The notes under the pieces: model-generated
What the model was told of the DNA's origin: nothing
The model's input: only the letters and a program-made list of their open reading frames with translations
Database searches by the model: none
Assembly (NCBI GenBank): GCA_028753945.1
Contig: JAPNXP010000001.1
Span: 12,452,501 to 12,516,500 of the forward strand
Source: Hexactinellida sp. DTS-2022
Taxonomy: Eukaryota; Porifera; Hexactinellida
Length of the DNA stretch: 64,000 nt
Direction: 5' to 3'
Position numbers and translations under genes: made by a program
In this document: piece by piece, positions 22,770 to 34,669 of the stretch
Layout: each line of letters starts with the position of its first letter
Position numbering within the stretch: the stretch's first letter is position 1

Positions 22770-23152
22770 CTATAGAACTATATTGATATTCTGACTCGTC
22801 AATAATTCTTCTTTAATTTGGGCATTAGACAGTGTGAAACTTGTTTTGCTTCTATGGTTTTTAACCTGAATTCAAGCTATAAAAGTATAATTTAGTAATG
22901 CCACGACATATGATCTTACATATTTCTCTTCCTCTTCAAACTTTATCAATTAGCAATGTTATTTTAGTAATTAATGAGTTATTGCAGAATAACTTACATT
23001 ATTAACTATTTCCGTAAATTCTGAATAGTTATGTACGTTCGTCTGCAAACTAGAATAAATTATACATTGCTTCAAATGGTTATTAATTGAATTTAATTCT
23101 TCTAATTTAGGTTTTAGGAATTTATATTGCAAAATTCCAATGCATATAGTAG

Positions 23153-23330
23153 AATTTCGTTAATGCGAACACCAATGGACGGTAATTTTGTTTGCTTTGT
23201 CCGAAGTTCGTATTAACCGAAGTATTACCCATTGAATAGCCATTATAGGGAGTTGATTTTGTGGAATTATTCGTTCCTCTTATCCGGAATTCGAATTAAC
23301 CGTGTTCGTACTAAGTTGCTATACAGGCTA
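23153..23330. mobile_element. Old pogo-like MITE shared by both duplication arms
   Basis: Begins TAGTAGAATTTCGTTAATGC and ends GTGTTCGTACTAAGTTGCTA. A related remnant occupies the equivalent place at 60560-60675, so it predates the inverted duplication. Confidence 0.55.
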
Positions 23331-23878
23331 TACAGTACATTATACCTTGTATAATGGTATACAGTACTGTAGACCTTGTTAATGCGTATCAGTACTGTAG
23401 ACCTTGTATAATGCGCATACAGTAAAGTAGACCTTGTATAATGCTTATACAGTGCACCATTCTTCTGATGTTGGTTAATCTGATCAAAATTAGGAAATTT
23501 GATTCCAAATTTGGTTATTCTGGCAAAATTTGGTTGAGTGACTCATCAATCACTTGAATAATCGTCAATATTTTCAATTAATCGTCAATATTTTGTCAAA
23601 TGTGTAAAGTTACGCGTGCTATAATATTTATATCACTCGTGTAGTATAGTACGCAGGTCTGCTTATTGTGAACAATTTTTTGTCTGCTTTATATGATGCT
23701 TTTTAATATTGAAAAATCCCTATGGGCTATGGTCCCAATTTAATAACTTATATAGGGTTTGTATTAAGTTGAGTTCGCTTATTATGAAGTCTCTCCATTA
23801 TGAACACAATTTTTGGTCTTGAATGTTCATAATAAAATAATCTGACTGGTATTTATTGTTTTTATTCATATTCTAGTA

Positions 23879-23996
23879 CAGGGCCGTAGCCACTGGTCAG
23901 GTTTCAACCTGACCACTTTTGGTTAATGAATTTCCAAATATGGCACTACTCGGTCAGATTAACTTGACCACTTTGATTTTGGTGGCTACGGCCCTG
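23879..23996. mobile_element. 118-bp MITE with CAGGGCCGTAGCCAC ends
   Basis: Perfect inverted ends CAGGGCCGTAGCCAC and GTGGCTACGGCCCTG. TAGTA stands on both sides. Likely hAT-type. The right arm reads through the site. Confidence 0.75.
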
Positions 23997-24122
23997 TAGT
24001 ACTATGCTATACATATACGTATATAATAAATAGTTATACCCTAAAATAGCATAATTAGGTTAATTAAGTGTTTCTCTAAGTGGGCCTTAGAGCCCCGGGT
24101 GCGCACCTATTGTTAACTAATA

Positions 24123-24622
24123 CAGTGGAACCTCTATAAGTGGGGGACATGGGACGGGGAAAATTTCAATTGCCCCCCATTCTCCGGTTATAAAATTCAA
24201 TTGGAAAAACATTATATATGCTATATTATACAAAATATTCATATAACACACACATTAATGCACGTTCTAGTTCTTATTTGTATATTATGACAATTTAGTT
24301 AACTGCTGATCTACACTAGGTGATTTCTTCTAAAAACATCTGAGTAGATCAATCGAAAATATTTTTTCTGTAGAACTTTTGAGTCGATTTATTGGAAATA
24401 TTGTATTGTTTTATAAGAATCATGTTAGGGTTTGTCCATCCCCCCCATTTATGGAGGTTGTTTTGTATGGAGATAAAAACTCCTTGAAATTTATGGTCCC
24501 CCATTCCCCACTTCCCCGCTTATAGAGGTTCATTTGTATGGATATGAACGAATATGGTAAAAAAATTCCCCACTTATGGAGGTTCCCCATTTATAGAGAC
24601 CCCACTTATAGAGGTTGCACTG
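24123..24622. mobile_element. 500-bp TA-flanked MITE (pogo/mariner-like)
   Basis: Ends CAGTGGAACCTCTATAAGTG and CACTTATAGAGGTTGCACTG, flanked by TA. CCCCACTTATAGAGG-type words are repeated within. Non-coding; absent from the right arm. Confidence 0.75.
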
Positions 24623-25007
24623 TACTAGGAATATGTTAACATTGTTTTGACATGAGGTTGTATTTCTGTTTCCGTTCTAAAATCCCGTATCGCCCCTTTA
24701 CTGCATGACCGCCCACAACAACCTTTAGCGCTAACGAAAAACTTCAAGGATCAAAGCCATTAACAGTGGTAATCACTATTATATTGGTGATTTTTAACAA
24801 AAGCCAGTCCTTTTAAAATAAATGACCAATACAATTTTTACACTGTCACTGGCTTTACTATTCGAAATAAAGCATAATATTGTTCTTTCAAACAGATGTT
24901 AACATCACAATAGTCAGTAATCTCTTTTTAAATTCAATATAATTACGTACAAATCTAAACCGAATAGAATTGATAAACTCGATCGAATTAATGAAGAGTA
25001 AAAGAAA

Positions 25008-26010
25008 GGGAAAATTCCAAAAATACTCAAGTCTTTTCAAAATTTCCAAATATACTCAACTTTTTACTGACACTCAAATATAAAACTAGATATTTCCGAA
25101 TCTACTCAAGTTTTCAAAATAATTCCAATTCTACTCGAGTTTTTGTAAATAATTCCAAATCTGCTCAAGTTTTTTCAATAAATTCCAAATCTACTCAACT
25201 TTTCAATAAATTCACAGATCTACTCTAGTTTAGAAAGGCTATATTTAGTATATCTTATATATCAAATCACAATGTTTTGTGTTTGTTTGATTGTGTGTGT
25301 GTGTGTTTGTTCAGAGAGGAAGTTCAGGCAATCTAATCAGTTATTTGTGTTCTGTTTAGCCATACATTTCTAACACTCCATTGTGTTATTTGTTATCAAA
25401 TTATTATCAATCAATACAATAACTTGTCCACATCCCAAAGTTAGGGGCTTAGGGGTCCACTGGTACAGTTTCTTAGTGATATTTAATTATATATTTAGAG
25501 TTGGTATATTATTATACACGGTAAGACGGACGAGCTTTAATATCTAGAAAATTATCTGTTAAAATTAGCATTAATAACCAAATTATTTTCTCTGTCATAT
25601 ATACCTATATCTAGGATCCACGGATATAAATAAACAGCTAGGGGTCACTCATCAAGAACGATATATAATTTGGAAAGGAACATGCTTGAAATAATAAGCG
25701 AGGGCCGCAGGCCCGAGTACAAGTTGTAAGGACGCATAGAGCATACGATCAGCTTGTAATAATAAATATTTGTGGTTGGAGCGCCAAACTAGTTTCAATA
25801 GATTAATCCAATAAAACTTGAGCATATTTGGAATAATCCAATAAAATTTGAGTATATTTGGAATAATCCAATAAAACTTAAGTATATTTGGAATAATCCA
25901 ATAAAATTTGAGTATATTTGGAAAAACTTGAGTATATTTACAAATTAGTTGAGTATTGTTGAGTATATTTGGAAATTTTCAAAAAAGTTGAGTATTTTTG
26001 TAATTTTCCC
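25008..26010. mobile_element. Foldback element with 10-bp target duplication (Mutator-like)
   Basis: Ends GGGAAAATTCC and ATTTTCCC, flanked by a perfect 10-bp duplication GTAAAAGAAA (24998-25007 and 26011-26020). Both arms contain tandem ~28-30-bp units built on AATTCCAAATCTACTCAA in opposite orientations. A 9-11-bp duplication with G-rich ends fits Mutator-like elements. The loop carries a GT microsatellite and a reversed copy of the 2955-3085 repeat. No transposase. Confidence 0.8.
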
Positions 26011-26365
26011 GTAAAAGAAATGTAGCTGTTTAGTGCTGATTCATTAAATCAAATACGGATTTGTTAAACAAACACAAATATATATCCAAATATTGAGAAT
26101 ATGTGGAGGGGGCGGTATCGACGGTAAATTGTTGTCCCAAAAAGTTTCGACTGAGATAATTGATTCTCCGCTAAATCAGGGAAAAATCTACTTGGGCCAA
26201 AGTAATTAGGCGGAGTTGTTAATTTTCTCACCATTTTGTTGTAGTCATTTAATGTAATATCATTCTGTGCCAGCCACTGTCAGGTACTATATTAAGCTCA
26301 CTAATTTTCTACATGTATTAGTATATAATTATCCCAAAATTGTGTAATATGATATTATAACTAGT

Positions 26366-26387
26366 CTATATATTAAAAGCGGAATTG

Positions 26388-26430
<43 letters not shown>

Positions 26431-27595
26431 GATGTTTGTCCGTAATTAATTGAAAAGACCATACTACCTAGAAAGCTGAGATTTGGTATATAGGAGTAGT
26501 TTGTCATAGCGACATGGGTCTGTTGGTTTTCTAAGCGAAATATTGTGAGCATGACATGACACGGTAACCTTTTCCTTAATAACTTTTGCAAATTTGACTC
26601 CGTTAGTATAAATTTTATATGAAAATCGACAACACATAGTGGAACACCTTTGTGAAAATTATCAATTTTTACGAACTTACATAGCGAAAGTTATTAGTTA
26701 AAATGTGTCCTATTATTTTTAACACTATGTGGGTGATCTGATTTGTTTGGTTAACAAGAATGCGCTTAGAGTAGTTAATTTCTCTAATGCATTGTTTATT
26801 TATTACACCTATATTGGCTTCTATAATAAGACTATGAATGGAATTACGTAATTTCTAACCTAGGATTTCTACTAGAAATGAATTAAGTTAAGTAATCTAG
26901 GTTTTGGTTCTGCCTAACGATGAGATTTATTATGTTAATTATTGCTATCAATTAAATTAAATAATTCACTAACCCAAGCTCCTGCAAAAAGAATTGTTTA
27001 TTGAGATGTAGAACTTTATTACTATTTATAAATCAAATATTTTGCAACCCTGCATTTACCTCTCCATAATAATGGTTTAATGGTGAGAATAAGACCGCGA
27101 AGCGGTCTTATTCTCATCTTTAAACCATTATTATGGAGAGATTACACCCAGAGTTATTAATTACTTTGAATACAATTTACTGAAATAATTAATTGCGTAT
27201 AATTTACCAACCACAGGTTTCAATTTATTTGACTAAACAAGCAAACGTTTTAATATAGCTGAACGAGCTACCCTTAAGAATTATTGAGCTATAAATTAAA
27301 TAATAATTAATAACTATTGAGTAATGAGAATAACTTAAATAACATGATTTCCCAAACAAATCACAGTAACTAATCACAACCCAAAAGGAATTTTAGGCAC
27401 GGATTATTAAGTCAAAGTGTGTAATTTACTAGCCACAGGTTAACTCATTATTAATATTATTGCTTTGGGGAGGGAAAGGCCGCGAAGCGGCCGTTAGTTG
27501 TATTGCGTAGTGTCTAACACGAACGAACAAAAGTCGCGAAGCGACTTTTGTGAGAGAGTGATCCGTCGCGAAGCGACCGAGACCGAAGGGCTCGT
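26366..27595. mobile_element. Helitron-like element, copy 3 (reverse)
   Basis: Starts TCTATATATTAAAAGCGG with a (GT)n run, ends in two GTCGCGAAGCGAC hairpins and GACCGAAGGGCTCGT. The right duplication arm shows the empty site (GATATTATAACTATAC, complement of about 59263-59278) and no target duplication is seen. A further hairpin lies at 27060-27142. No Rep/helicase ORF, so non-autonomous. Confidence 0.55.
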
Positions 27596-27768
27596 ATTAT
27601 TAAATCCTTAAATGGTAGATGTTTTTGAGAAGAATTACTTTGAACTTTTGTTCGCTTATGATACCATCCACGTGTTGATGAATTTATTAACGAAGCTGAT
27701 GACCCCAATTTTATTGGACAAGTTTTCTTGCGATTTGTTGTTACCTACTTTAAAACGGACTTTCTAAC

Positions 27769-27923
27769 CAGAGGCGGATCCAGAGGGGGGAAGGGGGGCA
27801 TCAGCCCCCCCCCTAATTTGAGGCTGGTCTCCTGTGAGTATAAAATCCTCATAGAAGTTCCTCCTGAAACCCCTATGCCCCCCCCAGTGTCCCCCTTGCC
27901 GAAAAATCCTGGCTCCGCCTCTG
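27769..27923. mobile_element. 155-bp hAT-like MITE
   Basis: Inverted ends CAGAGGCGGATCCAG and CTGGCTCCGCCTCTG with perfect 8-bp duplication TTTCTAAC (27761-27768 and 27924-27931). The short open frames here on both strands are by-products of its G/C runs. Empty in the right arm. Confidence 0.85.
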
Positions 27924-28360
27924 TTTCTAACAATAATTAGGAACTGCAAAAAGTTTATTTGGATGAACAATATATATGTCTTTCTAATTCTATGGATTAA
28001 TGTCTAGACTCTATGGCGAAATTAATTCAAATAATGTAATTTCAATTTTGTAATAGTAGACATAGTACACTATTTCTAAGCTTTTTAAAATAGTGGTTAT
28101 CTGTAATTATATAGATGTAGTATATTACCCAATGCCTGATCAATTCTTAGCTTTATACCAAGGTCAATTTTTTGCAATTATTTGTTTTTCAGCTATATAA
28201 ATTTTTAGCTTTAATAATGTCTAATTTGGATCTTATAACATTATTATAATTTATTATGATTATATGTATAATTTGCACGTTTACCATTAAATTATAACAT
28301 AAAGTATTGTATGCTCTACAGATCTATTATTGTAAGCCCCTTGATTCAAACGGTATAGCT

Positions 28361-28844
28361 CAGGGACGTTGCCAGGATTTTTCACCTAGGGGGGGCACAG
28401 AAATTTCCAGGGGGGGTAAACATTATATTGGTATTAGATCTAGCATTTGACGTTACCAAAAAGTGGCAAAAACTATGCGATAAAGATGAAGCTTTCTAGT
28501 TTAATGTCATGCAAAGTATTAAAATGTTTTGGTTAGTGTAATTCGTTTCAATATAAGTGTAGATTTACATTTTAGACGAGCGAGCGTAGCGAGCGAGAAA
28601 AAATTTTGAGGTGTCTAGGGATCTTGACCAATGTACCGGGGAAAATTAGAGCCTCGTGAGTCATATACCTATATGACTCAAATGGATTGGAAAATGTGAA
28701 CTCATTAAATTGAATTCAATAGCATAAATGAATCAGAGAAATAAATAGTTCAATATATTTTACCAAGGGGGGCTTTGCCCCGGGGCGAGGATTTTACCAG
28801 GGGGGAATTGCCCCCCTATGCCCCCCCCCGTGGCGACGTCCCTG
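28361..28844. mobile_element. 484-bp hAT-like MITE
   Basis: Ends CAGGGACGTTGCCAGG and GTGGCGACGTCCCTG, with 8-bp flanks GTATAGCT/GTATATCT (one mismatch). The right arm has the uninterrupted site near 58640. Non-coding. Confidence 0.85.
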
Positions 28845-29106
28845 GTATATCTTCTAATTAATTTCTATAGAATTCACACATTCCAACATAGACATATAAT
28901 TTCGATCTTGGTTGCCAAACGAATATATTGAAAATATGAATATTGTCTATAGCACAACAATTTATCAGCTGTTTCGATTCTTATCTCTAATATTTACTAA
29001 CCCTCAACATTCCTTTTGATTAATATTTTTTGGTACAAAATACATATTAAATTAACTCAGTTAGGTATTGCTACTTGCTAGCTGTAGTAAGCATTTCAAA
29101 TCTTGC

Positions 29107-29121
29107 TATAAGTATATATAG
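29107..29121 (+). promoter_or_regulatory. TATA box of PKC-like gene 1
   Basis: TATAAGTATATATAG about 90-100 bases before the ATG. The following GTCTGATACTCTGGAAGGAA and this box are conserved at the mirrored place before gene 2 (58361-58376), where the spacer shows small changes. Confidence 0.6.
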
Positions 29122-29209
29122 TCTGATACTCTGGAAGGAAATAGTAATAGAAACATTCAAGACTTAATTATCAGCTAATACCGCCAATTTTCAGAAATAT
29201 TCGGTTGAA

Positions 29210-31081
29210 ATGAGTCAAATGACAGCTCAGACTAATAATCCGATTAAAGAAGTTAAGAATCACACATTTCAATTGCACTATTTTAAGTTACCAACGTTTT
29301 GCTCGCATTGTACTCGATGGATAATTAGTTTTAGCAAGCAAGGATATAACTATAAGTGTTCGCGTTGTAACTTAGCCATTCATGCATCTTGTGCAGATTT
29401 TGATTCTTGCGATTGTCTTTCAGAAACTGAGAATACACAGGAAAACCTCCACCATTTCCTTCCGACTCAACAGATATTTTCTGTCTGTGAACATTGCGGA
29501 CAAATCATATGTGACGATGGCTACAAATGTGACCACAAATTGTGCCAGTTGAGGGTACATTCAGGATGTCGCGCTCTAGTACCACGAGAATGTGTTGAGC
29601 CATCTGAGCAGAAATTCGGTTTCTTGATCCTCAACATTATTTCTTTTTCAACAAGAAATTCATTGATGGTACAGATAGATGTGAGAGCAGCACATAACTT
29701 GATTTCTTCAAAGAAGAACGGGCTCTCTGACCCAGTTTGCAAATTCACCTTGAGGTATGGCTCTAAGGTTTTAGAGACATTCACTTCCGAAGTTCAACAA
29801 AACACTCTTAATCCAGTCTTTGACGATTCTGTCATTTTCACTATTCGTGAAAATTCCAATATCAAACTCAATATCGCGGTATATAGTAAGTCGAAGAAAA
29901 AATCGGGAACATTTATAGGCGGGTTCACTCTAACTTTGGATGGTATTAAGAGATATAGCACGGCAAGTGACATTAAGTTTGTTCTCCTCAAAAGGAAGCT
30001 CGCTAAATCGCTTCACCATGTTACTCCAGCTATGCCAAGAAAGGACCCGGTTCAAGAGCAGAAACAATTAACAACATCACCTCGCATTTCTATTGAGGAT
30101 TTCTCTGTAATATCTGTACTTGGTGAGGGCGGCTTTGGTAAAGTTGTACTAGCAGAGCTGAAGAATGCCCCGAAGAGTGCATTTGCCATAAAGGTGATTA
30201 GCAAGAGGCAGGCTATGAGTGATGATCTTATGAGTGCACCGTTAGTGGAGCATCGGATTGCTGTGTTGGAAAACAAACCCTCTTTCCTCGCAGGAATACT
30301 GGCATCGTTTCAAGATCCTGAATACTTGTACATGGTATTTGAATTCTACAGTGGAGGAGATCTGCTTTACCATATCAATCAAGAGAAAATATTTCCGGAA
30401 GAACGCACGCGGTTTTACATAGCAGAGATTTCAATCGCTTTATTCTTCCTTCACAGTCGTGGCATCGCATATCGTGATATAAAGCTTGAGAATATTATGC
30501 TAGACAATGAGGGCCACATAAAACTTGTGGACTTTGGCATGTGCACAGAAGGCATTGTTAACGGGGGAAAGAAGATCGATTCATTTTGTGGAACCCTTCC
30601 TTATCTAGCTCCTGAAGTGTTGAAGAGAATTCCATACGACTGTGGGGCTGATTTATGGAGCTTGGGTGTCCTTGCATACGAAATGATGCTAGGGAAATTT
30701 CCTTACATTGGTAATACAAAAACGGAACTTATAAGCACAATCCAAAACGCCCCATTGAAATTGCCATTTTATCTGTCAGAAGCTGCAAGAATATTCATCT
30801 CGAGTTTACTGAGGGAGAATCCAACGGAGCGACTCGGTTATAACCAGGAGAGTGGGCGTGATGAGTTCAGGTCTGCTAGATTCTTCTCCCAAATAAATTG
30901 GGCGAAGCTTGAAAATAGGAAAATTACGCCTCCCTTCGTGCCTAGACTGCAAAATGTCAAATCTACCACTTACTTTGCGCCGAGAAGTGATTCGTTTCAA
31001 GTTTCCAAATCCCTGTCCGTTGAATCAGAGGTTGTCAAAGAATATCATTATCTTTCTACAAATATGCTTGCATTACTTTGA
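29210..31081 (+). CDS. Protein kinase C-like Ser/Thr kinase 1
   Basis: Intronless, 623 residues, order C1-C1-C2-kinase as in conventional PKCs. C1A (~18-70) has the full His/Cys set, but with two extra residues (GYNYK for GYK in gene 2) between the first and second cysteine pairs. C1B (~82-131) has irregular Cys spacing. The C2 domain (~150-245) keeps GLSDPVCKF but lacks the acidic third loop, so calcium binding is doubtful. The kinase has GEGGFGKV, the lysine in FAIKV, YRDIKLEN, DFG and APE, so it is probably catalytic. The activation loop reads SFCGTLPYLAPE rather than the usual TFCGTPDY, and the C-terminal turn and hydrophobic motifs are weak. Known PKCs act at membranes on diacylglycerol signals. 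The second ATG (codon 4) matches the start of gene 2 and could be the real start. An AATAAA follows the stop near 31152. Confidence 0.9.
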   Translation: MSQMTAQTNNPIKEVKNHTFQLHYFKLPTFCSHCTRWIISFSKQGYNYKCSRCNLAIHASCADFDSCDCLSETENTQENLHHFLPTQQIFSVCEHCGQIICDDGYKCDHKLCQLRVHSGCRALVPRECVEPSEQKFGFLILNIISFSTRNSLMVQIDVRAAHNLISSKKNGLSDPVCKFTLRYGSKVLETFTSEVQQNTLNPVFDDSVIFTIRENSNIKLNIAVYSKSKKKSGTFIGGFTLTLDGIKRYSTASDIKFVLLKRKLAKSLHHVTPAMPRKDPVQEQKQLTTSPRISIEDFSVISVLGEGGFGKVVLAELKNAPKSAFAIKVISKRQAMSDDLMSAPLVEHRIAVLENKPSFLAGILASFQDPEYLYMVFEFYSGGDLLYHINQEKIFPEERTRFYIAEISIALFFLHSRGIAYRDIKLENIMLDNEGHIKLVDFGMCTEGIVNGGKKIDSFCGTLPYLAPEVLKRIPYDCGADLWSLGVLAYEMMLGKFPYIGNTKTELISTIQNAPLKLPFYLSEAARIFISSLLRENPTERLGYNQESGRDEFRSARFFSQINWAKLENRKITPPFVPRLQNVKSTTYFAPRSDSFQVSKSLSVESEVVKEYHYLSTNMLALL

Positions 31082-31435
31082 ATTTAAAACTGTATTCAAT
31101 ACATTTATTCAAAATAACAAAACCTATTAAAGTATTAATTTAGCATAGGGAAATAAATATATTACTTGTCAGGGATGCTCATGGTAATACTGTAACCCAT
31201 ATGATCATTTGTGGTAGAAATGTTGCTAACAACTAAATTTGCTGTTAGCTATTAAAAGCGATTATTTGCTATCAGCATTTTACCCCTCACTGTACTATAA
31301 GAATTATAATCTTTTGTAATCTAATCTTTTGTGGCAGTAAAATATGAATTTCCTTCTCTCTATATGCAAGAATCCAAAATTGCTGTTAAGAGCATAAATT
31401 GCTGTTTCCACTTCTGCATAATAGAATTAGAAATA

Positions 31436-32117
31436 TATGCACAGTTGTTGTCTGTTTGTTTTGGTGTGTTCGTTTGTGTGTTTGTCCAGAATTAATTGAA
31501 AAGACTACGATTCCCAGAAAGCTTAAAATTTGTATCCTAGGGTAATTTGACTGCGACAGCGATCTATTGGTTTTGAATAAAATAGCAGGATTATGACGTC
31601 ATAAAGGCACTTATTTTGGAATAACTCTTTCAGTTCTTATCCGATTCGCCCACAATTTTAGATGGCAAGACAACATGAAATGAGACACATGTATACTTAT
31701 TTATGGGTTTACGACGTCACGTGATAATTAATAATAATAATAATTATTATTAGTATTGCTTTAAATTCATTGCACATATTTCACATATTAAATTCACTGC
31801 ACAATGCACATATAGGTTTGGTGATTACCTGCTGGCTCCACCTGCATGATTTCAGTTTAGTTAGTTATATTAGTAATTTATTAATAGCATACAGATATGC
31901 ATAAGTTTAGATTTTTAGATATGCATAAGTGTTCATATAAATTCCTATTTGAACTAGATAAATATTTTCTCTATTCTGTTTTCTACCTCACGGTTTTAAG
32001 GCCGCGAAGCGGCCGTTATTTGTATTAAGTAGTGACTACCACGAACGGATAAAGGTCGGTAAGCGGCCTTTGTGAGAGAGTGATCCGTCGCGAAGCGACC
32101 AAGACCATAGGGCTCGT
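31436..32117. mobile_element. Helitron-like element, copy 4 (reverse)
   Basis: Begins near ACAGTTGTTGTCTGTTTGTT, includes GTGTTTGTCCAGAATTAATT and a GGCCGCGAAGCGGCC hairpin, and ends GACCATAGGGCTCGT. The right duplication arm lacks it. AGAATTAG occurs on both sides, either a duplication or chance. Non-coding. Confidence 0.5.
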
Positions 32118-32508
32118 AGAATTAGAATTGATATCAATTCTACCAGAATTAATTTTGTTACTTGAGGATCTATTTAGAATTCACGAATCCTCATTTTATC
32201 GATAATTCACAGTTCCACCAGGTAACAGGTACTAGCGAAATGTTTTATGCAAGATTATTATGCTTCCAGCCGCGCTTTGATGTAAAGCTATTTTCAATAC
32301 TACATATACAAAATCCTTTCATAATTGAGGCTCTAAGGATTTAGAAGTCTCCATCTAATAATAAAAAAGCCATAAATGAATTATTTTTAATTTAGAAGCG
32401 TTTTATTTTCGAGAGCATACAAACCAATCTATTATTTCTTGTTTTACATACTGACGAGTCCTTTAGTCTCGGTCGATTTACAACGGAACACCTCAAGTTG
32501 TTATGCAG

Positions 32509-32832
32509 CAGAGATGGAACCGGTCGGTATTTTCATGTCCCGACCCGACCGGTGCAGTTGGAAATTTGATCGACCGGTCGACCGTTCAATCATAGCTATC
32601 AATAATTTATAAATAATAGAATAAGAATCTACTGTAGTGTCATGTCATATAATTAGGAATAAATATTATGGCATAGACCATTTAAGGAAGCCTCTTTTAA
32701 GACTACTAAGCTCTCAAGGGATATTGGAGCCAGATTCAATCAAAACAAATTATGATATTATGATATCGAATAGATCATATAGATATCTCGACCGGTACCC
32801 GATCCGACCCGACCCGACCGGTTCCGTATCTG
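32509..32832. mobile_element. MITE rich in GACCGG, hAT-like ends
   Basis: Ends CAGAGATGGAACCGG and CCGGTTCCGTATCTG are inverted copies, as in the CAGAGATG family member at 52580-52989. No clean target duplication. From 32840 to 33570 I see no gene. Confidence 0.55.
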
Positions 32833-33570
32833 TAATATGTGGCCTTACTATTGTATAAACCATATATTACAGTTAGTAAATATGTGTTTAGTTATATACA
32901 ACATCCATAAATACCATTTTCCATAATTTTAACTTGTTTACCTATAACACTGGACAACAAATATTTGGTACCCTAGTATCGAGTAAACCTTTATTGGTAA
33001 TTCATCTCCTCTGAGTCCGAATCTGAAGTCCAATCCTTTCCATCACATCATGATTTTGAAAATAATTTATTATAATATTTTTTATTATATTCACTTACGT
33101 TATTATATTCACTTACTTGTTTGCTTTAGCATTGTTTCTTACATAGTGGCCTGGATTTTGATTGCATAGAATATTTTCACTTGTATTTTATATTCTAACA
33201 AAGTAGGAAATTCTTAAATGTATTTAATATGATCATGTTGGTATCTCAAAAAATTGACGTGATAGAGAAGATCTGAGTTGAAATTTGAAATTAGGGCATG
33301 AAATCCAGTTAAAAACAACTTAAACTTCCAAGGGTACATTTCAAAATATATATTTGTCGTGTAGTGTAATACCAGTTGAAAGCTAACTTCTAGGTTTACC
33401 GATTCTTATTTAATACAAGCAGAAAATGGATAAATTGTCTAAGTTTAGTAATTTAAATTTTTTATGTCTGTTAGCTCGTCATGTAACTCGGTGACTTTTG
33501 GGTCGGGATTCCTAGATCCAACTCTTCAGGTACTAACGTTGTGAAAAGTAAACCAAAGGCACTGTAATAG

Positions 33571-33738
33571 AGTGGAACCTGCATAATCAGATCCCCTATA
33601 ATCCGGAATTCAGCAGAACCGACACTTTTTCTTAACCCAATGACCGTCGGCCAATGCCGTGGAGCCTGCATAATCCGACGATTTGGTACACGACATTTTT
33701 CCTATCCAAACGGTGTCGGATTAGACAGGTTCTACTGT
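33571..33738. mobile_element. Pogo-like MITE (AACCTGCATAATC type)
   Basis: Left AGTGGAACCTGCATAATC and right GTCGGATTAGACAGGTTCTACTGTA are inverted copies with TA at the right flank. Non-coding. The next 570 bases have no recognisable gene. Confidence 0.55.
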
Positions 33739-34318
33739 AGTTATTCTACAATAACATAAATAGTTGGGCAGATTAGCTGATGTGGACATCCGGAACAAAG
33801 CACCAAATTTTTTCCACAAATAGACCATTGCTTGGGCACTCGATTTTTGGTAGGATCCACTTCCGCCGAATACATTATGACCTCCATCAGGCATTTTCAA
33901 ATGAACACTTTAATATTATTCGGACAAAGTCCGCATTCACGAACTCATGTCAAATGACTTCGTATAAGGTTATTATATGCACGCTGTCGAAAGATGGGTC
34001 ACTTGGTAGGGTTGTTATCGTTTCTGAGAATGGAATGTGCAACATTCCACCGTTGTCAAGGAAACTTTTTAATCTGAATATGGTCATGTGACCCCTCTAA
34101 TTAACGGAAATTCCATCCTGATTACGAATATCTTATTTCCAGATTGGACTAAATATCACTTGAAAAGTTATATTAAATTTAGTGGTTAATGATAAGCTAG
34201 CTTAAGAATGAAAAGTGGATATGTCATACATGATACATTTATCTATCATGTCCCTTCGTTTCAATTTTCTATGTAGCCCAAATAAAATGCTAATGCTAAT
34301 CAAGTATTTGTCCTATCA

Positions 34319-34573
34319 TAGGCGCCAAGTTTGGGGTTTTGGCTTGGGGGGACTCCCGGACCTGTCGGTTGATTTATATTTTACAAAGTGGTAATTTTGA
34401 TCGACCAAGGGATGATAGAGGGTGAGAATCAAGTTTGTTTACTCATTATATCCAGATTTAGTTTCTGAAGAAACAAATCTGGAAATATTTAGAAAACCTC
34501 CCGGTGCCCCCCCCCCAGACCCCGCCAAGTGGGCCCTCCCATCTTTGATTATATTTCCAAAACTTGACGCCTA
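34319..34573. mobile_element. MITE with TAGGCGCCAAGTTT ends
   Basis: Ends TAGGCGCCAAGTTT and AAACTTGACGCCTA (one-step variants), separated by G- and C-rich runs. No clear target duplication. Confidence 0.5.
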
Positions 34574-34669
34574 TGTGTCCCATACATCATTAACCAAGTA
34601 TCAAACACCAAAAGAGTTGATATAGTATTAGTATGGGACATATACATCCTCAGGAGCATCAAATAATCT

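Larger units (their letters stand above)
22440..32345. repeat. Left arm of an inverted segmental duplication
   Basis: Sequence in this span matches the complement of 55815-61145 in order: the PKC-like gene, its promoter, both flanks and an old pogo-like MITE (23153-23330 versus 60560-60675). The left arm is longer because it contains MITEs and Helitron-like elements whose empty sites can be read in the right arm. Coding parts agree better than the flanks. The stretches 23340-24120 and 24630-25000 hold no gene that I can see. Confidence 0.85.

Noticed and set aside
33780-34091. 103-codon open frame
   Set aside because: No recognisable domain and it lies in repeat-rich DNA between MITEs; likely chance.
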